Assembly: GCA_037039925.1 (NCBI GenBank)
Contig: JAXRKP010000688.1
Coordinates: 1-64,000 of the forward strand
Direction: 5' to 3'
Length of the DNA stretch: 64,000 nt
Source of the DNA: Doris montereyensis
Taxonomy: Eukaryota > Mollusca > Gastropoda > Nudibranchia > Dorididae
Below the pieces are notes generated by a model that worked only from the letters and a program-made list of their open reading frames with translations, did no database searches and was not told where the DNA came from. Position numbers and translations under genes: made by a program. Below, piece by piece: positions 60,660 to 64,000 of the stretch. Every line of letters begins with the position of its first letter. Position 1 is the first letter of the stretch.

Positions 60660-62161
60660 CCAGCAACAAAACCCTCGCCGAAAAGAAAGCGCTTTTGACG
60701 ACAATTGTTCCTTTCTCCCCGTACGAGCCCCCCCCCCCCCCCCCCCCCATCATCACTTCTCCGCTACTCCCGTCATCACTCACCCCCCCCCCTCTCTAAC
60801 TATCTACAGTCACATAGAGCGCCCACTAGACTAGCACAAACTTGTCTTTATCGATCGATAATTGCTTCACAGAATACGGGACGGGATGGGAGCGGTGGCT
60901 GGCAAATCTTGAACTCTACTTGAACCTGTGCTATTAGTATTATTTTCTCTCTCTCTCGTTGAAATGCGTTTTTAGTAATATTGTATTGTTATGCCAAGGA
61001 GACTGTGCATAGTGGAGACGTAAAGTCACTATCATTGTAATGGATAAACCTCCCGTATTGCCAATTATCTTGTCTTTATTTATTAGAACATAATAAATCA
61101 TGAAAGCCTATTGATTGCCGGACTTCTTTACATAAGTTTCATCACGATAAGCCAAAGCAGGTTTTGCTAATGCAACCGAATCTAAGAACGGTCTCCGAAT
61201 CTAACCTGATCACAGTCTCCTTTCTGATGTCCGATCATCGTCTACATTTTTGCATGGCCGTAAGCACATGGCCGTAAGCACATGGCCGTAAGAGTAATCC
61301 AAAAACAAAATATTCCGCAAAGCCAACCAGACAATTTAAAAACAAAAAATTTCATGATTTCCCAATAGGCTTACACGCGATGAACTACGAGACAATAGCT
61401 CGACGCAATATTACCGTTATTAGATCTCAGATCGAAAAAAATATTTTTTGTCCGACCATGAGGTCTCGTAGACAGCCAGTAGTCTCATGGTATTCTCACT
61501 CTCATTTAGAGTTACCTATGATTTTTTTCGTGACTTTTACAGAATATATGGTGGTAGGAATACGTTTTCTTTCACTTAAGATCAAAAAACGGCGCTTCTA
61601 CGTATTTTTCAACTGTTTTTTTCAGCTCTTAATGTGTGTTCATTTGTAGACATCAGTTGTTACATAATAACGAAAATCTGAAACCTCCCTCACGTGATCA
61701 CTGCAAAAGATAAAAAATATTTAGGACTCGCCAAATTTTCTTTGAACAATTCTCTTCCACATGGAATTAAAGAAAACAGAATAAAAGGTCGTTGACCTCA
61801 CCTACCTTAAGGTGAAAAGGGACTTATTAAAAAGAGGGAAATGTGGTCTGTCTGGATTGCTGACGTTCACACCCAAAAATATTCACAAAACACACAAATT
61901 GAAAGCAAATTTCACAATATTATGTTTTTTATATCTGCGATGTCAAAGCTATACATGGACCAAATGTTAAGAAGATTCATCAATTAGACTTTGAGGAACA
62001 TTAATTGAAGAGTTCAAGTTATCATTGGGTCCCATTTTTGTGAAACCTGCCATAATTTGTTTCTTATTATTATTGTTATTATTATGCTTTCAGAAAGACC
62101 TTGAAAACTTAACCTATGCTGAAGAGGAGCTCATGATGTTAGAAGGAACCGATAAAGTTCC
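56500..62161 (+). CDS. PFDN4: PFDN4, prefoldin subunit 4 (5' part; continues beyond window)
   Basis: Beta-type subunit of the hexameric cytosolic chaperone prefoldin, which hands nascent actin and tubulin to the CCT/TRiC chaperonin. Three exons join in phase. They read MATTMKN, then ADAQVTFEDQQKINKFARFN, SRLLDIKEELSTKE, then KDLENLTYAEEELMMLEGTD, KVP. This aligns with the first coiled-coil helix of human PFDN4 (MAATMKKA…VTFEDQQKINKFAR…), ending at the residues just before the conserved Tyr-Gln-Ile-Gly of the beta hairpin. The rest of the protein (beta hairpins and second helix) is not found up to 64000. The exon 3 donor is not GT but ATATCCTTT, matching the U12-type AT-AC consensus. Confidence 0.93.
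56934..58351. mobile_element. 1.42-kb inverted-repeat element in PFDN4 intron 1
   Basis: Left end CTAGAGTGAAGTCCCGGCAC, TCGCACA; the complement of the right end is CTAGAGTCAAGTCGCCAGTA, CTCGCACA. Both ends are flanked by TTATA (56929-56933 and 58352-58356), which looks like a 5-bp target duplication. Inside, TCGCACA or CGCACAG motifs recur at least seven times, and AATTTACTCACAATT is repeated in tandem three times (57341-57387). No transposase is seen, so it would be non-autonomous. Family unknown. Confidence 0.65.
58360..59160. other. PFDN4 intron 1, low-complexity pyrimidine stretch
   Basis: TCTCTC-rich segments at 58626-58675 and 58870-59157, with GTGTGT islands. A SINE family A 3' fragment follows at 59163-59250. 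No exon is recognised. Confidence 0.6.
59163..59250 (-). repeat. SINE family A 3' fragment
   Basis: CTATAGCGTGATGCGAAACA, GGTGATTATAATTACCTCCT, GGACAGGACGCAATTTTAAC matches the distal half of family A. Confidence 0.6.
59722..59823 (+). CDS. PFDN4: PFDN4 coding exon 2
   Basis: Acceptor CTCTTCAG, donor AAAGAG|GTTGGT, 102 nt. Encodes ADAQVTFEDQQKINKFARFN and SRLLDIKEELSTKE; VTFEDQQKINKFAR is diagnostic. Confidence 0.96.
60587..60655. repeat. (GA)n microsatellite
   Basis: About 34 GA units in PFDN4 intron 2. Confidence 0.96.
61948..62054. repeat. Dispersed ~117-bp block, copy 2
   Basis: AGCTATACATGGACCAAATG … GTCCCATTTTTGTGAAACCT, GCCATAA; a few differences from copy 1 at 13310-13437. It ends 40 bp before PFDN4 exon 3. 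Confidence 0.85.
62094..62161 (+). CDS. PFDN4: PFDN4 coding exon 3
   Basis: Acceptor TGCTTTCAG, 68 nt. Encodes KDLENLTYAEEELMMLEGTD, KV and two bases of Pro. It is followed directly by ATATCCTTT. Reading through instead gives ten foreign residues and a stop. Confidence 0.85.
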
Positions 62162-62170
62162 ATATCCTTT
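62162..62170 (+). promoter_or_regulatory. Candidate U12-type AT-AC 5' splice site
   Basis: ATATCCTTT exactly at the point where PFDN4 homology ends. The minor-spliceosome AT-AC donor consensus is ATATCCTT. The matching 3' site (TTCCTTAAC-like branch point and AC end) must be outside or unrecognised. Confidence 0.6.
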
Positions 62171-62214
62171 GAATATTTTGGTTGTTTTAGGGTAATGAGT
62201 TTGAGGTAGCCTCT

Positions 62215-62400
62215 TATCCCGGTTTTAATAGTGTAAAATCACCTCCCTGGACAGGACATTAGTCCGACACAGGTTTTTACTCCCTATCTAGTGCTTCTTG
62301 TACCTATTTGCAACGAGGTTGAATGGGGGAAATGCGTGTTATTTTGATAAGTCATCAGGCCTTGCTTCACCAGGATTTAAACCTGGGACCTCATGATGTG
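62215..62400 (-). repeat. tRNA-derived SINE, family A, decayed
   Basis: AATCACCTCCCTGGACAGGA, CATTAGTCCGACACAGGTTT, TTACTCCCTATCTAGTGCTT, CAGGATTTAAACCTGGGACC, TCATGAT. The outer part of the tRNA head is lost. It lies just inside the candidate U12 intron. Confidence 0.7.
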
Positions 62401-62794
62401 TATACATTACACCGTATATTTAAACAAAACAGAATGTCTTGAAACATATATATATGTATTAATTTTTAGTTTGCTTAGTTTGTGTTACAGGATAAGGAAT
62501 TATTTGGATTAGTTTAGATCAATAGTAATAATTTTTAGCACTGCTGAGGCAGACAATTTTGCTCTGGCATTCTGGGAACTTATTATGCTATTGACGGTTC
62601 ATGTTTTAACTCACTCACTACCATGACCGCACATGTGTCGGCTTCAAGCGATAAGCCGCTCGCTTCCCGAGACCGCACCCGTCTGCCTCGTATTTACTAT
62701 TTTCCTCTATATGAACCGACGCGTAGTGCTTGGTATTTTACACACGGAGGCACTTTATTTATCTTCTCAGTGCAGAAGAGTCGAATTACTTATA

Positions 62795-63317
62795 CAGTGG
62801 TGCTTCATGTTTAACGACATCGGAAATAATTTCTCTATTGGAAAAGAGCTGTTTTAATGACACCAAGCGATCCAGAGACCTGGAATAACGAGAACTCGAA
62901 AATGGTTATCTGAAATTAAAAATCATAATTTTCAACTAACACACACATTCATCCATACACATATCACAACATGCATTCATGATCAAGTCATAGAGCGGGA
63001 GAAGGTAACAAAGAACGAGTACCGTACCAATAGTACCATACAGTACAATGTACGTAGGCTATACATTGAAACGAAAGTTTCTATAATAGAATAGAAGAAG
63101 TGGAGAAGAAAGAAACTGCATGTACCAATGCAGAGATATGTCGTCGATTTGACATTCCCTCTAGTACTTTGTACACAATTCTAAAGGACAAAGACAAGAT
63201 CCTTTCTGCTTACTCAAGCGGAGAGTTTACAAAGGAGCGGAAGAAAATTAGACGAGCTCGGGAATAACGACACTTTTTGCTTGGAACAGGGGCTCTCGTT
63301 ATAACCAAGTTCCACTG
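62795..63317 (+). mobile_element. Short Tigger/pogo element with HTH-coding remnant
   Basis: Left end CAGTGGTGCTTCATGTTTAA, CGACAT; the complement of the right end is CAGTGGAACTTGGTTATAAC, GAGAG; TA on both sides. At 63104-63265 the plus strand reads EKKETACTNAEICRRFDIPS, STLYTILKDKDKILSAYSSG, EFTKERKKIRRARE, the CENP-B/Tigger N-terminal helix-turn-helix, then a stop. The rest of the transposase is deleted. Confidence 0.85.
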
Positions 63318-63395
63318 TAGTGACTTCCTTGATTCAGGAGTAGATCTTCTGACACCGAATTATGAAGTTACTGACAGCCACATTTTCAGTCAGCC

Positions 63396-63668
63396 ATGGC
63401 TTCTAATAGTCGACCGAGAAGAAACATTTTTAAAGTTTTAGATCCTTTTACTTTTACACAAGATGGATCAGACATCGATGATTCTGATCTGGATGATAGT
63501 GATGCTGATCCTACTTTCTTCATGAGAAATGACGATCTTGTGTGTGACTCAGACAATGAGAAGGCACCCAGTGATAGAAAACGTCGCAGGCTTCAACTTC
63601 TACTGGGACCAGTACCAGTAGATCTAGATCTAACATACCGCATCTACGTCAAGATCGTCCAATTCTAG
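63396..63668 (+). CDS. Unassigned ORF, acidic N-terminus (possible transposon fragment)
   Basis: 90 codons from MASNSRPRRNIFKVLDPFTF, then a run of Asp/Ser (DGSDIDDSDLDDSDADPTFF) and a basic DRKRRRLQ. Acidic N-termini of this style are seen at the start of piggyBac transposases, including the one at 44520 here, but no diagnostic domain follows. It may be a repeat fragment rather than a gene; AGATCTAGATCT near its end is the genome's common hexamer. Confidence 0.3.
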   Translation: MASNSRPRRNIFKVLDPFTFTQDGSDIDDSDLDDSDADPTFFMRNDDLVCDSDNEKAPSDRKRRRLQLLLGPVPVDLDLTYRIYVKIVQF

Positions 63669-63669
63669 A

Positions 63670-64000
63670 ATCCAGTCACTAAATCTAAATCCTCCCACTT
63701 CAACCAGACCCATACACCCAGTCACTGACAACGACAGTGACAGTACTGACACTGACACTCAAAATTATTGGTTGTACGGACACTTATGGGCATATTGTGT
63801 GAAAGGATGTTGGAAAAAATTATTTTTTTTAAAAGTTAGTGTGGGTAAAATATACCTTTTTTTTGAATTTTCATAAAAAATAAACTATAAGATAAATCAA
63901 AAATTATTTTTGTATTACAAAGTTTTTGTAAAGGGCTTTATTTTGCTGTAGTTTCATGCATGTAACATGTATGGTCAGGTCTGTGTGATTTTTTAAAATT
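63670..64000. other. Unassigned window end
   Basis: AT-rich with a CACTGACA-type short tandem at 63715-63760. The next PFDN4 exon was looked for and not found. Confidence 0.4.

Larger units (their letters stand above)
59824..62093. other. PFDN4 intron 2
   Basis: Holds a GC-richer insert at about 60170-60420, a (GA)n tract at 60587-60655, poly(C) runs at 60729-60747 and 60783-60792, and the 117-bp dispersed block at 61948-62054. GGCCGTAAGCACAT occurs three times at 61257-61290. No exon is recognised. Confidence 0.6.

Noticed and set aside
62094..62199. PFDN4 exon 3 ending at a GT downstream (for example TTAGG|GTAATG)
   Set aside because: It would add Tyr-Pro-Leu-Asn-Ile-Leu-Val-Val-Leu, unlike the conserved Tyr-Gln-Ile-Gly. 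The AT-AC donor fits the homology boundary exactly.

Overview
This is a window of animal nuclear DNA, most likely from a mollusc and probably a marine gastropod. The evidence is spliceosomal genes with many small exons and kilobase introns, AT-rich sequence, very long (GA)n/(TC)n tracts, arrays of the palindromic hexamer TCTAGA, several tRNA-derived SINE families and relics of LINE, piggyBac and Tigger/pogo elements. The protein similarity is to animal genes; the mollusc assignment is an inference from repeat style. There are no operons, and nothing prokaryotic.

Four host genes can be read exon by exon. (1) NUDT21 (CFIm25, pre-mRNA 3' end processing), minus strand, 13843 down to 6586. Six coding exons are found; the tiny last exon is not found, and exons 1 and 2 each carry an apparent one-base frame break. 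(2) TMEM208 (ER membrane protein), plus strand, about 18060/18762 to 24891. All core exons are found, with a one-base phase break at the exon 3/4 junction. (3) NFS1 (mitochondrial cysteine desulfurase), minus strand, 56265 down to 31431. All 13 coding exons join in frame to a 460-residue protein with the catalytic lysine and cysteine present. (4) PFDN4 (prefoldin subunit 4), plus strand, starting at 56500. Three exons are in the window and the rest lies beyond the right edge. PFDN4 and NFS1 are head to head, with 234 bp between their start codons. PFDN4 exon 3 ends at a sequence that looks like a U12-type AT-AC donor.

Layout: 1-5700 is repeats (satellites, GA tract, SINE) plus an unassigned, more GC-rich stretch. 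5700-14000 is NUDT21. 14370-16960 is TC and TCTAGA arrays and an interspersed repeat. 17000-25050 is TMEM208. 25050-31430 is intergenic with MITEs and a tandem array. 31431-56265 is NFS1, whose introns hold a split LINE, a dead piggyBac element, SINEs and tandem arrays. 56266-64000 is PFDN4, with a 1.4-kb inverted-repeat element in intron 1 and a short Tigger/pogo element in intron 3.

The four genes are housekeeping genes that do not form one pathway: mRNA 3' processing, ER membrane biology, Fe-S cluster sulfur supply and cytosolic protein folding. The most interesting signals are the candidate minor-class intron in PFDN4, the compact divergent promoter, the frame breaks in NUDT21 and TMEM208 set against a clean NFS1, and the previously unnamed repeat families.
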